From Limonium bicolor (Eukaryota; Streptophyta; Magnoliopsida; Caryophyllales; Plumbaginaceae): DNA of 64,000 nt. Location of the stretch: the NCBI GenBank assembly GCA_023374045.1, contig CM041779.1, positions 142,364,294 to 142,428,293 of the forward strand, in the 5' to 3' direction. Below, in pieces: positions 22,513 to 34,494 of the stretch (its first letter is position 1; each line of letters begins with the position of its first letter). Both the position numbers and the translations under genes were made by a program. The notes under the pieces are model-generated. The model saw only the letters and a list, made by a program, of their open reading frames with translations. It was not told where the DNA came from and made no database searches.

Positions 22513-22625
22513 CTGAAATCGAGCATAGCTCAACCGGTTAAGACGTCCACTAGGCATACAAGAGGTACGGGGTTCGAACCTCAATGGGAGTGTTTTTGCT
22601 CTTTTTCCTTTCTTTTTTTTTAAAT
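22513..22625 (+). repeat. tRNA-derived (SINE-like) segment with Pol III A and B boxes
   Basis: TAGCTCAACCGG (22526-22537) fits the A-box consensus and GGTTCGAACC (22571-22580) fits the B box, at tRNA-like spacing. T-runs downstream could stop Pol III. The surrounding bases do not fold into a normal tRNA cloverleaf. It points opposite to the host LTR, and the second LTR has a copy at about 30569-30680. It may be a short SINE or a tRNA relic. Confidence 0.55.
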
Positions 22626-22922
22626 TATACTTGCTTATTTATATATGTAACATCATATAATATACCACGTTATATTTATTTATTTATTTGTTACAAGGTT
22701 ACGCGACGTTATCATTTTTATTACAACGTTACGATATTGTAACGTTACGCCCATGTAGTTTTCGTATTAGTACATATTTAGGTGCGCGACTTTATTAGTA
22801 TGTAACGTCGTCACGCGTTCGGACATATGTATATACTAGATTTAATTTTTTTGTACGTTATTTTATGTCCGAATTATAAAACGCGTTATGATTTTATGCG
22901 TTTAATGTTCAGGGGTATTTCA

Positions 22923-23614
22923 ACTTACCCCCCTTAAAAGAGACTTCGTCCCGAAGTCTTACTTCCTTAACTTATCTTTTTATTATTTTTTTTCCACTCC
23001 TGGTAACCTTAGGGATCCAGTCCCGCATTCATTATCGCTTCCCAAAAGATTAAGTCCATAATTATAATGCTCGGTGCTTCTAAGCACCGTGCCACACCAG
23101 TGGCTTCACACAAGTTCTCATAGTAGACCAAGAAGCTAGCAATGTGTATAACATGCTAAAGTGCAACCCAAGACACACGACATTCATTCATCCATAGCGT
23201 ACATAACATTTTCACACACAATCCAAACACACAAACCTACCAACCAACCTCGAGTGATTGTAGGAATACATCATAATAAATCAACACACATACAAAACAA
23301 AACGCGCTTACCCCCCTTAAAAGAGGGGTACGCCCCCGTACCCTACACTAAACCAAAACATCGATGAGGAGATAGGGGTACATAGTTTTCCTTACCGGAT
23401 CGATTATATGCCATTGTGTAAACGCTAGATCGGGTTTTCCCGAGTGTGAGGAGGCTTTCTACCTCTCCAGCGTTTTCCTACGGATTGAAATGGACCCTAA
23501 CTAACGAGCCTCACAAACTAACCCGTAACCCCGTTTCTCAAATTTAGGTTTTCCTATACTCGGTACTCCTCTGTTCCAGTCATCAGAGCGCAACTACGCT
23601 TTGATACCACTTTC
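22923..23614 (-). other. Internal domain of the giant-LTR element (692 bp, non-coding)
   Basis: At the left edge is the complement of a polypurine tract (CCCCCCTTAAAAGAG). A second tract with a GGGGTACGCCCCC palindrome lies at about 23306-23335, as in the chromovirus 3' region. At the right edge the minus strand reads a primer site (GTGGTATCAAAGCG) followed by CGCTCTGATGACT, like the chromovirus leader. Gag, AlkB and pol are absent. The one plus-strand open frame (23161-23367) is antisense to the element and shows no family features. Confidence 0.85.
23590..23610 (-). other. Primer-binding site of the giant-LTR element
   Basis: The minus strand reads TGGTATCAAAGC just inside the LTR. This differs by one base from the usual initiator tRNA-Met complement TGGTATCAGAGC. 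Confidence 0.8.
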
Positions 23615-26600
23615 TATAACACCCCCGAATCACAACCAACAATTAAACGACGCGCCTAAGTTAGCAGGAGAAGTCTACGCAGCGGTTCCTACTCTATTCG
23701 GGTGCTACAGACGCCAACCACCCACGTGGTTGACAGTCCTCATTACCAACTCCAAGTTACGGTCTGTATGACTGGAAGTCCAACTTAACGAAATCCAAAT
23801 ACATTATAAAGTACAACTCAAGTACCGAGCTTCTACAGTTTAGTTAACAACTTAAACAACATAACTCATACATAAGAAAGCATACTACTTAAAGTCTTGC
23901 CATGTGGACTACCCCTATGATAGTCACCCTTGCCTACTCTCCGTTATTGTCTGGCACAAGACCTGAAAAAAATTGGGTGTAAAGGACTCAGCAAACTACG
24001 CTGAGTATGAACGTGTGAAGCCCGCATGTTACCGGGCCACACGACTAATTGGTCGAATATTATTAAGTCCATTTTACATGCTATGATAAAGCAGTAAAGC
24101 ACACATCAGTACATCATGATATCATACACACTCATCGGTAGCATAGCAATATCAGCAAGCAACCAAGCACATCTTGCAAGTAGCACAACAATATCAATAA
24201 GCAACCAAGCACAACTTGCCAGTAGCATAACAATGTCAACACGCAGTCCAGCATAATAAGCTGCTAGTGTAGCAACAACAGTCAGGTAATTATAGGACGT
24301 GTGCGTAGGTACATTATACCGTCAATCCTTGCTATGGGATCATTCAAGAGATTGCGTATTGTTATCTTGTTCTCATTACATATGTTTTCCTTTCTTCTCT
24401 TGCACCGAGTCCGGGGAATGTAGGTTAGATCCCGAGACTTTATAATATAGGTGCTATTCATTCCTTGTTACTTAAATGATCACATTTGTGAATTTTCTTA
24501 TTTGTTTGGTTTCGTTACACATGTTTTCCTCTATTCTCTGGCACCGAGTCAGGGGATATAGATTAGATCCCGAGGCTTTATTATGTAGGTGCTAATCATT
24601 CCTTGTTTCTCCAAGGGTTACTTGTGAATTCTTTTATCACCGCACGTTGGAGGACGTCTCCTCCATAGCTAGTCCCCCATTCCCGACACCCAGGGTCAAG
24701 GAAGCGAAAGTCACCTCTAGACTCCAGGATAAGCTTCACCAATTTGTCACTCCCCCATTCCTGACACCCAGGGTCAAGGAAGCGGAAGTCACCTCTGGAC
24801 TCCGGGATGTGCTTCACCAACTTGTCACTCCCCCATTCCCGACACCTAGGGTCAAGGAAGCGGTAGTCACCTCTGGACTCCGGGATGTGCTTTACCAAAA
24901 TATATTCCATCATAGACGGTCGAAGGATCTGATGCAGATACCAACTCCCGATCATCCATACCGCGCGGCCCGAGCTGTTGTCTTCCCGGGTTATTCTCAT
25001 GTTTCACAGTTGATACTTTCCGTTTCATTATCATTATAATCTCGACACCATAGTGGGTGTCATTAGCGGTCCTCTAAAGTTAGAGAGGATTCATCTCTTT
25101 GTATAGTTCTTTTGTTTTGTCTACGTGGTTCGTCATGTCTCACCCAAGGAGACTTGCTCTTCATTATGATTAATGAATAGACACCATAGTGGGTGTCATG
25201 GTAGTCCTCAATGGATTAGAGAGGAGTTCCCCTTATTGAGTTTTCTTTGTTTTCATAGTTCGTAGTAGTTCGTCTCAAGTTCCATAAACGAGAAAGGGAC
25301 TAAACTACTGTGTGCGCGCAAGTAAAATGCCACAAGGATATATATAACACGCATAAAAGCAAGCCACAAGAAGCAATCCAATTTTCATGCTTTTAGTCTT
25401 AGAGTCATTGTCACACAAAGCACACAACACACAAAGCAAACAAGCCGTGTAACACGGCAACATACGAACCACACATGTCCATACCTGGATCAGAAGCAAG
25501 TAGTCTCACACACAGAGTCCTGGTCGAAGTTCGCTACGGCCCTAGCGTTAATTACAAACAATGTGTCAGTTTATGCTTTCATGTGACAACCTTTGTGACA
25601 CTCTCCGAATTTATTAATTTATTATCGGGTGTTATTTCCTAGATAAATCTTCGTTGAATGTTCAACCTTTATTAACCCTTAGGACTTCCCACGTGTTAGA
25701 CTTTATGTTACTCCTAGGGCATTCAACGTTAACTAAGTCCTTTGTCCTAGTTACTGTTTTAGAGCATTTAAGCGTCAACCGTGTAACATGTTTCTATAAG
25801 ATAGATTTAACTTGTCTAAAAGGTATTCCTTTCTTAGCTAAGTAGTTATGTTTTGAGCTCATTATTTACACAATAACACTCCTCAATCACTTCTAGAACT
25901 CCCTTATATTGAAGCTTAAATATTTCCAAACTGAAATAAGGTTCTTGTATATAACCTTATTTTATCACACTTTTAATATGTCTAACGGTGTCTAAACTTC
26001 CCGAGTTGTTTTGTAAGTTTAGCTAGATGCATTAGAAAGGTTTTGGGTTCAATATAACTCTAACATCACCCTCATAACACCCATGTAACTCAATTATACA
26101 GAAATAAGAGTTACCGAAACTGAAAATACCAAATCTGTTTACAACATCATTTAACTCCATATTTAGGTTGTCAGAGCTGGTGGTTAATTCTCCCCAAGTG
26201 AATCCCCCTCTACCCAAGTATATTAGTCATGTTTTAAACTCTTTATTGGACTAAGACAATCCCCATAACCACCCAAGAAATTTGTTTTACAGAAGTTACA
26301 AATTTCAGAAACTGACAACAACCTGGTTAGCACCTTATCTAAACTCAACTTTGTTGTATCCAACTGATGTCTAACCCTCCCCAAAATGTCTCACCAACCT
26401 AGCCAGATGTATTAGCTATGATTTGGGTTCATTATTAAGCCAACACCACATTTTTAACACCTCTGGATATTGACCAAACAGAGACACAAGTTTCAGAAAA
26501 CTGAAACATCAAATCTGTGCATACTTCCATTCCCACTTCTCTTCTAATGCATTAAATTGATTTCTATTTTTTTTTCAAAGTGTTTACACTCCTAGGTTGA

Positions 26601-29600
26601 TGTATTAGAAAGGTTATAAGTTCATTTCCAGATCATTTCAACACACTTATACCAATTGTATTATAGTTATACAGAAAAGAGAATGTAGAAAGCTGAAGAC
26701 ACCAATTCTATACAGCTCCTCCTTAAGCTTGCTTCTAGGTTACAAATTAGCTTCCAAATCTTCCCAAAAATTTCGCACAACTAGATAATTGTATTAGTAA
26801 GGATTTGAGCTTAAAAAAAAATCAAAACAAGGCTGTTTACATCTCTGAAAGCTCATTTTACAGAAACCGAAATCTGCAGAAAACTGTAAATACCAGTTCT
26901 GTATAGTTCCTCTTTAAACTCCCATTTAGGTTACAAATCCGTTTCCAAACCTTCCCAAAGTTTTCACCCAACTAGATAGGTGTACTATGGAAGTTTTAAA
27001 CTCAAAGATGACTCAAAACACTACTGTTATCACTTCTAAAAATTCGTTCTACAGAAACTGCTATACTGTAGGAAACTGAAAAACTAGTTTATGTATCTCT
27101 TCTTTAAGCTTTCTTACAGTTCCTTAATCTGTTTCTAATTCCACCCAAAACTTTAACCCAACTAGATAAGTGTATTAGGGAGGTTTTAAACTCAAAACCA
27201 ACTCAAAATAACATTGTTAATACCTCTGAAAGCCCATTTTACAGAAAACAGAAAACTGAAAACCGAAATCATGGACTGATGCATGTTATTTTCTGTTGTT
27301 TGTTTCTGTTACCTAACCTGACTCCCAACCCCTCCCATTTGTTTTACTCACTTAGTTAAATGTTAAATCGAGATTTAAAACTTAAGAGCAACCCAAACAA
27401 CACTGTTAATCCCCCACTGTCACACTCTTATACTGAATCAGAAACCTGCAGAACTGAAAAAAAAATAAAAACTGATATAACCTCTCCGACTTTCCTTTCT
27501 GTTTGTTCACCAATTCGACTTTAAATTTTCCCCCAAGTGTTTATAACTTACTTAAGTGTGTTAGGGAAGTTTTAGGTTCATTAGTAATTCAACACCACCC
27601 CTTGTAACCCTCTGTAACATGGTTATACAGAAAACATGGGTTTCTGGAAACAACTGAAAACTGTTGCATTTCCTTTCTATGATTTTTCTGTCTGTTCACA
27701 GTTGAATTGTTATTTTTATGTAACATGCTTACACACCTAGTTAAGTGGATTATCAAGGTTTTAAGCTCCTGAAACACTCAATACAACCCCCCTAATACTT
27801 TCTGTAACAAGGTCACACAGAAGCTTAAGTTTTCAGGAAAGGAAAACTGAAACGTAAACCAGCTCCTAATTTTTACTCTTTTCTTGTTTGGGTGAGATCC
27901 CTCTGGTCAATTTTCCAGTAACCTTCATGCATTTTCTCACCAGCTATTGAATGTAAGTTTCCAAACTCTGTAACATCCCTTTTTAACTCCCTAAACCACT
28001 CGTCTATCTGGCTACACACTGCAGTAATTTCCTTAAGTCAGCACTGAATTTTTCCTTACAAGTCTTCGGTAGTTATCATGCTTGATCTTAACTTTGTGAG
28101 ACCCTTGTGGTGAAACTCCTAACAGGTTAGCCCATAGTTATACCATACAACATGATTTACTAGTTCATGGGTACCCATTTACTCAGGATATTTACGGACA
28201 TTACCAACTTGCTCATGGCAGAATATTTTTTTTTTAGTTCATAACACAGGCGAAGGTTTAGCTCACAACCTTAGATGTCTCAGCTGGCTTTCTCTTGCCA
28301 GGGCCTTGAACCAATATAAGACTTCAGACCTTGGATTCTCGACAACAGCTTGCTTCTGGCTGGGTTTTCCAGGAAGACCTGAACAGGTTGTACTCAAGGA
28401 GTTTTCGGACACCTCTGGTTGAATTCTGCACCAGAGAGGAGCTGTTCCTGCTGGCTACTATCGGTCACTAAGGATGGAGGGATTCCGGGGGAGATCATGC
28501 ATGGACAAAAGAGAAGTGTAAGTGGGGAAGCAGTCCATTTTGGACAGGTACTGATGGGGGAACTCAAATACCAAAAATCTGTTACAAGGAGCTTACCTTG
28601 GCTTGGTCTCAAGAAAAATTTAAAACTGGTTTCTTCCTCTTTTTTTATTTTTACACCTATCGGTCATCTTCATAGTGTGGTTGCTTGGTGGATCCATTCA
28701 TAGACATAAGAAGAGAGTGAGTGAGAGAAACAAAATCAATTCTCGGACAGGTAGGAGTGGAAGGAGAAGAGAACTTCCTAGACCACAATTTACCTCTAGT
28801 ACTTGTCCTTCCCTTAGTGTGCTGTTTCTGAATTTTTTTCAGAGGCTCATTACTCCAGCATTATCGGACATGCATGAAGAGGAAACAAAAAAAATTGAGC
28901 TACAGTTGCAGAGGTAGGAAAATTCGAGAGTAGGAGTTCACACCAAAGAATCAGAATGGGGGAAAGGAGAACTTACTCCACGCAAGGCACCAGCAACAAC
29001 TGAAGAGAGAGCTGAGAAATGATGCAGGCGTGCATTCAGGAATAGAGCAAAAGCAGACTGAATGCAGAAGGCTAATTAAATGATAATGGGTGGAAGTTTC
29101 AATGCGGAATGTGTGGAAGTTTGGAGAGCTTAAACTCCCATGTGAGTGGCGGTCTTCTTGTCTGATTTTCTAGCACTAGAATTCGACATTGGAGCATGGC
29201 TTGACTGATTTTCAACATCAGACAGCAATGTGGAGTATTGGAGTTTGAAGTGCAGTTTTTTTTGTAACAAGGGATTCTGACTTTGCTGGTTCACTCAGTC
29301 ATGAAGGAGTGGTGATTTCAGGATTAAACTAGGGAGGTAGTGCCTCTAAGTTCCAAAAGCGTTGGTGGGTATTTTATTATGAGTTAGACAACAGATTCTG
29401 GAGTAACATGAATCTGTTTTCATTACAGATTTTTGGACAGCAGCTGCTCAAGGACACATGAGTAGGCTCATGATGGGAGCAAGGGAATCAAGGCAGGATT
29501 TCATCTGGTTATTTAATGTGAGAGGTCACAAGTTACAAGGGAATGAATGGCATTATGAGAGTAGAAGAAATCAGAAGCGTAGTGCTACTGCACATTGTCT

Positions 29601-29928
29601 TGTTTCAGCACTAGATGTCGGACACTTTGTGCACTAATGGCAGTGTGCTGGCTCCTTAAACAAGTAAGAGAATGTCAGAGCTGATTTAACATGTTATTCA
29701 AGGTTAATGCTCCCAAGTTACAAGGATCGCAAGTTCCAAATCTGAAGAGAGTGCTGCAGTATAATATATTGTTTTGGCTCGGGTGAGTCTACAACAAGGA
29801 GCGCTGCTCTAACTTACAAGGGAGTGGTGGCACTGAATTTTTAAGAGAATAATATCATGGGCATTTGAATAAAGAAACGTCACTGTCGCCTGAGGACTTG
29901 ATCCCTCTAGTTTTCTATATATTTTTTT

Positions 29929-30431
29929 GAGTAAATTACTCAGAACCCCCCTGAGGATTTGGGATATTACAGTTAACCCCCTTGTGTTTATCATAATTAT
30001 TGGTAACCACCTCAAGGTTAAGGTATCTTTGACTACGAGCCCCCAAACTATAACTTTGTTATTAGAAAGTTAACTACGTGTTGATCTATCAACTTAATCA
30101 CATAAATAATGCCATGCTGGACAACAAAACTGCTTAATCAACATCAACTAACTATCTCTCATCCCACTTTTGATGCATTTTCGAGGCAAGGTTGACATTT
30201 TTAGGAAAATAAAAACACATATTAAGTAGTGTTTTTTGTCCAGTTTGACATTATTAATGTGATTAAGCTGATAGGTCAACACGTAGTTAACTTCCTAATA
30301 ACAAAGATATAGTTTGGGGGCTCGTAGTCAAAGATACCTTAACCTTGAGGTGGTTACCAGTAATTATGATAAACACAAGGGGGTTAACTGTAATATCCCA
30401 AATCCTCAAGGGGGTTCTGAGTAATTTACTC
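29929..30431. mobile_element. Foldback MITE, Mutator-like (503 bp, 9-bp target duplication)
   Basis: The two halves are long inverted repeats. GAGTAAATTACTCAGAACC at the left mirrors GGTTCTGAGTAATTTACTC at the right, and pairing extends roughly 200 bp inward. It is flanked by TATTTTTTT at 29920-29928 and 30432-30440. The other LTR copy (about 22371-22390) shows the empty site, which fixes the borders. A 9-bp duplication suggests Mutator mobilisation. It is non-coding. Confidence 0.88.
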
Positions 30432-30568
30432 TATTTTTTTTTCTCCGATCTGGTTCAGTGAGGAAGAAGAAGAATTTGTTGTTGCCACAGGGATACGTTT
30501 GGTACTTCTTTTTTTTTTGTAGTTGGCTTACTAGACTCGACACTAGTATTAAGCGGTTGGTATAGGTT

Positions 30569-30680
30569 ATTGAAATCGAGCATAGCTCAACCGGTTAAGA
30601 CATCCACTAGGCATACAAGAGGTATGGGGTTCGAACCTCAACGGGAGCGTTTCTGCTCTTTTTCCTTTCTTTTTTTTTAA
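30569..30680 (+). repeat. tRNA-derived (SINE-like) segment, second LTR copy
   Basis: A box TAGCTCAACCGG at 30583-30594 and B box GGTTCGAACC at 30628-30637. Paralogous to 22513-22625, with a few substitutions outside the boxes. Confidence 0.55.
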
Positions 30681-30984
30681 ATTATACTTGCTTATTTATA
30701 TATGTAACATCATATAATATACCACGTTATATTTAATTATTTATTTGTTACAAGGTTACGCGACGTTATCATTTTTATTACAACGTTACGATATTGTAAC
30801 GTTACGTCCATGTAGTTTTCGTATTAGTACATATTTAGGTGCGCGACTTTATTAGTATGTAACGTCGTCACGCGTTCGGACATATGTATATACTAGATTT
30901 AATTTTTTTGTACGTTATTTTATCTCCGAATTATAAAACGCGTTATGATTTTATGCGTTTAATGTTCAGGGGTATTTCAGTTTT

Positions 30985-33900
30985 GAATGGCTAAATGTCC
31001 ATCATTACTCTTTAATTAACATGTGTACTATATAGTATCACATTTGGAAGTCTATATCAATGGGAAATCAAAAATTTCACTTCTAAGTGCCTTGTTTTTT
31101 ATGAATAGTGATTTTAATAAACTAGTTTGTAACATATGTTTGTATAAGTAATTAAATTGACAAATAAAGACTATAATACCCCTAAGTACTATTGGGGGCC
31201 GGTTTTCTTAAGTGTGGTGACTCACCACTCTCTTGTTAACATATTAAGTAAATAAAGATGACTAACTAAAGTACTTTTTACTTTATAACTACAAATATCT
31301 TCTAAAAGCAAGTTTACCTTCATTTCTCCCTTCTTCCTTGCATTCACACGGTTCCATGCTCTCTTCAACCTCTCTTCTTCATTCTCTTCCACGGTAATAC
31401 CACACCACCACCATTAAACTCCATCTTTGATCTCTTGTTATTTCTAGCTCACTTAACCAAATCAAAAACAAACACCACCATTCTCTTCCTCTCATCAAGC
31501 TCTTCATTCCTATCTTCTCAAAAACTTCAAGAGCCCCATTTCGGTGCCATGGAGTTCCACCATTGAAGGAGCTTGAGCTTACATTTCTACATATTATTAC
31601 TCTCCTTTGCTTCTAGGTAAGGAATCTCAAAGAAATATCATGTTTCCTCCCTGTTTTTACCTTGACCGAAAATACCCATTAATGGTACTCTTTGTGTGAC
31701 TTTGTTCTAGCTTCATTCCAACCTTTCAAGGACTAGGTGGAGTCCTCTCTTGATAGATATTTAAACTCTCTTCAAAGACCAAGGTAAAACAACTACATTA
31801 ATGTTTTTGAAACAATGTAAAAACTAGGGTTTACAATGAGTTTAAGCTTGGAGCTTGTATACTCATTTCAATGTTTGTATATTGTTTAGTAGTTGACAAG
31901 GAATCAAATACCTTACCGGTTTTATAAGGAAACAAGAAAGAAGTTATGAGGAAAAAGAGGTAAATATACTAACCTAATGTGTTTAATGCCTTAGGAGAAA
32001 TGAGCTTATAATGCTTGTTAAAACTACCTAAAGAGCAAATGGTAAATGACCTAGTGAGATGTTCTCAAGGAGACTAGTAAAAGGACATATGTGTTGTTGT
32101 ATGTATTTGCAGGTTAAAGGCAATATATATTGTGGAAATTCAGTGTTTAAGAGTTATGCACTTTAAGGGCCTAAGAGCCATGCATTTTAAGGGCCTAAGT
32201 GCCATGCAATTTAAATTATGCACTATATTGTAATGTAGTGTGATTTGCGTGAAACTTTGGGTGTGAGAGTGTTCTTGGTGAATTTAAGTGTTCTTGTGTG
32301 CTTGGTGGAGAAAACAATGTGTTTTGGCTTAGTAATGTCCTAGGAGAATCCATGTCAAAATTTAGGTATAAAGCAAGAAGTTCTAAGTGTTTATATAAGG
32401 CTTGGTGAACTAGAAATGTTGGAAGTGCTTAAGTATTTTACAGGAGGAGAAATAATGTCTTAAGGTGTTCTAGGTAAACAAAAGGGACTTAGACATCAAC
32501 TAGGGTTTAAGTGGTGAGAAATGATTCTTGGGAGATGATGTTAAAATGAGGAGAAAGCATTTTGGGATAGTAGTTATCATAGGTATGAAACATCACTTGG
32601 AAAACTAAGGAGGAAACAACATAAGTGTTAGGAATTTTGGGAAGAAATGAGTAAAGGTTTAAGGAATTAGAAAATAAGTTTTATGAGTGTTTAAGGATGT
32701 CTTAAGGTGTGTTTGAAGTGCCCAAATGAGGTTAGGGTGTACTAGGATATATGGGGTGAAGTTTGGAGTTAAATGAGAAATGGAAAACAAGGGTCTGGGG
32801 CAGACCGAACTTGCGACCGAACTTGCAAGGTCGGTCGAGCCCAGTTTACCCTGCGAGAATTGGCTTCTGGAATGGACCGACCTTGGGGACCGGACTTGCA
32901 AGGTCGGTCGGGCTTGTATTTTGTGTACGGATTAAGTTTCTGGAATCGACCGAACATGGGACCGGACTTGGCAAGTTTGGTCGGGCTGAATTTTCAAAGG
33001 GAAGAAACTCTCGGGAATGGACCGAACATGCGACCGAACTTACAAGGTCGGTCGGAGTAGAAAATTTTGACGGAAATATGTTCTGGAATGGACCGACCTT
33101 GTGTAAGGTCGGTTGGTAAGGTCGGTCGGACCAAAACTTGTAAAAAAAAAACAGAAAAGAATGTGACTTATGTAGTTAACCCTAGGGGGTATAATGAAGG
33201 TAACCTAGAGTACGTTAGACATTTAAACATGTCAAATAATCATGTTAAACACTTAGTAAATTTGAAGTTAAGTAAGTTAATTAACTGACATTCTTGAATC
33301 ATGTATAGGAGTGACCTACGGTGGAAACAAATCGAGGCAAGGACCAAGGTATGGTTTTCTTGCAGTCTGTTGCCTACCGGTTTACACCGGCTTGTGTGTT
33401 GTTTGTTTTTCTGGGTGTTTATGACTTTGTAAGATTAAACCATGTAAAGAGTTTACAGTTGTTAAATATCATTATGTTGTTAAGTATGACTCTCTCTTCC
33501 CTTGTGTGTGTCTAACAAGACTTGACCTATTATTGTGAATTGTGTATTAAGTTCAATAATGAACTGCTAACAAGTGCTAACGGGGGAAGTGAGGAGTCCG
33601 GTCTGTTCCGGCCACGCGTGTGAGTATGGGAGTCGATGTCATAACCGGTTCGATTCTCTTTGTATGTTATGGTTGTTTTCCAATTTGGTTTCCAACCTTC
33701 CCTTTAGCTTAACCAAGGCTATTTTACTGACTCACGTCGGGCCACAGGGGCATACTATGTGTTGTTCGGTGTGCTTGGATCACTATATCCGAGGCACCTT
33801 GTGTTAAGTTATCCGTGCAATCTAACAGGACGGTAACGAGTTATGTAACGAGCTTAGCATGAGCATGGCAACATTCTCTAGGCTCTCTATGGGGACTAAC

Positions 33901-34489
33901 TGTGTTGGTTCTCTTCCTTTAAGGAATTGTTCTTGTATGTTATGTGTGATGTTGTGTACAATACCCAAGTTGTGATATATGTATATGTTGTGTGTTTTAA
34001 AATGAATGACATGTCATCATGACAATTAGTTGCGCGCATCCCGGTAGCCGATGGGCTGCGCGTTAACCATACCAGCCAAGGGTTGCTGACCCCCTCGGGG
34101 GCTCCATATTTCTTTTACTGCAGGATGAGGATCGAAGAAGCGGAACGGCTTTAGATTCTAGGATGCAGGTTTACTTTTGATTACTTTTGGATGTTGGCCC
34201 GGGATGCGTCTGTGCTCCCGTGGCGTTATATATTTGGTTGTGAACGGTTTACAGTGACAGTACACAGTGAAGGATGTAAGTAAACACTCGGTATTATGTT
34301 AATGTATATGTGGTTATTAGTTCTATGCTCGGGAGTTTGATCATCAGACCGGTACACTTGTATTTATTCAGCCTTGTTAACCACGTGGGTGGTTGACGGC
34401 ATTGTAGCACCAATCGTTTAGTTACTGTTTAGTTGTTTAAATTCCGCTGCGATTTCAAGTAATGTTATGTGCGTAGTAGGGGTGTTACA
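30985..34489 (+). repeat. 3' LTR of the chromovirus, second part
   Basis: It resumes the LTR exactly where 16054 stopped, after the duplicated GTTTT, and matches about 4330-7803. It contains the short direct repeats (32155-32210), the palindrome array (32803-33130) and the stem-loop pair (34031-34106). It ends GGTGTTACA at 34489 and is followed by target duplication GTTTT. Confidence 0.93.
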
Positions 34490-34494
34490 GTTTT

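Larger units (their letters stand above)
16055..22922 (-). repeat. 3' LTR (minus sense) of the giant-LTR element, 6.87 kb
   Basis: In plus coordinates it begins TGTAACACCCCCG and ends GGGGTATTTCA. The length comes largely from internal tandem duplications with periods of about 48 bp (16578-16700), 140 bp (16841-17050), 78 bp (17113-17340), 138 bp (17482-17700) and 190 bp (18290-20370). The remaining 20370-22500 shows no repeat or gene that I recognise. Small open frames, including a pair on both strands at 17032-17478, fall on the tandem repeats. Confidence 0.92.
16055..30979 (-). mobile_element. Non-autonomous Tekay-related element with giant LTRs and no genes
   Basis: Read on the minus strand it begins TGAAATACCCC and ends GGGGTGTTACA, like the Tekay-type host LTR it sits in, and it is flanked by GTTTT at 16050-16054 and 30980-30984. 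It has two near-identical LTRs (6868 and 7365 bp) around a 692-bp internal segment. That segment keeps an initiator-Met-like primer site next to one LTR and a polypurine tract next to the other but has no coding sequence. It must rely on proteins from another element, probably a Tekay relative. By-eye identity of the two LTRs is very high, so the insertion is young. Confidence 0.92.
23615..30979 (-). repeat. 5' LTR (minus sense) of the giant-LTR element, 7.37 kb with MITE
   Basis: Nearly identical to 16055-22922 apart from a 503-bp MITE at 29929-30431, a 14-bp deletion near 25724 and scattered changes. Its first plus-strand bases are TATAAC where the other copy has TGTAAC, so the terminal CA of this LTR (minus sense) is mutated to TA. 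It carries the same tandem arrays and tRNA-like segment as the other LTR. Confidence 0.92.
4005..34489 (+). mobile_element. Tekay-type chromovirus (Ty3/gypsy) with captured AlkB gene and nested insertions
   Basis: A complete element bounded by LTRs that begin TGAAATACCCC and end GGTGTTACA. It is flanked by identical 5-bp duplications GTTTT (4000-4004 and 34490-34494). The coding order is gag, AlkB, protease, reverse transcriptase, RNase H, integrase, chromodomain. The C-terminal chromodomain, the RT sequence and the initiator-Met primer site place it among chromoviruses, most like the Tekay/Del clade. A hAT-like insert (8446-9951) splits gag and a minus-strand LTR element (16055-30979) splits the 3' LTR. 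Without these the element would be about 14 kb. Frameshifts and stops in gag and pol mean this copy cannot act on its own. Confidence 0.93.

Noticed and set aside
22520..22600. Functional tRNA gene
   Set aside because: A and B boxes fit, but the flanks do not form acceptor or anticodon stems, so I call it tRNA-derived only.
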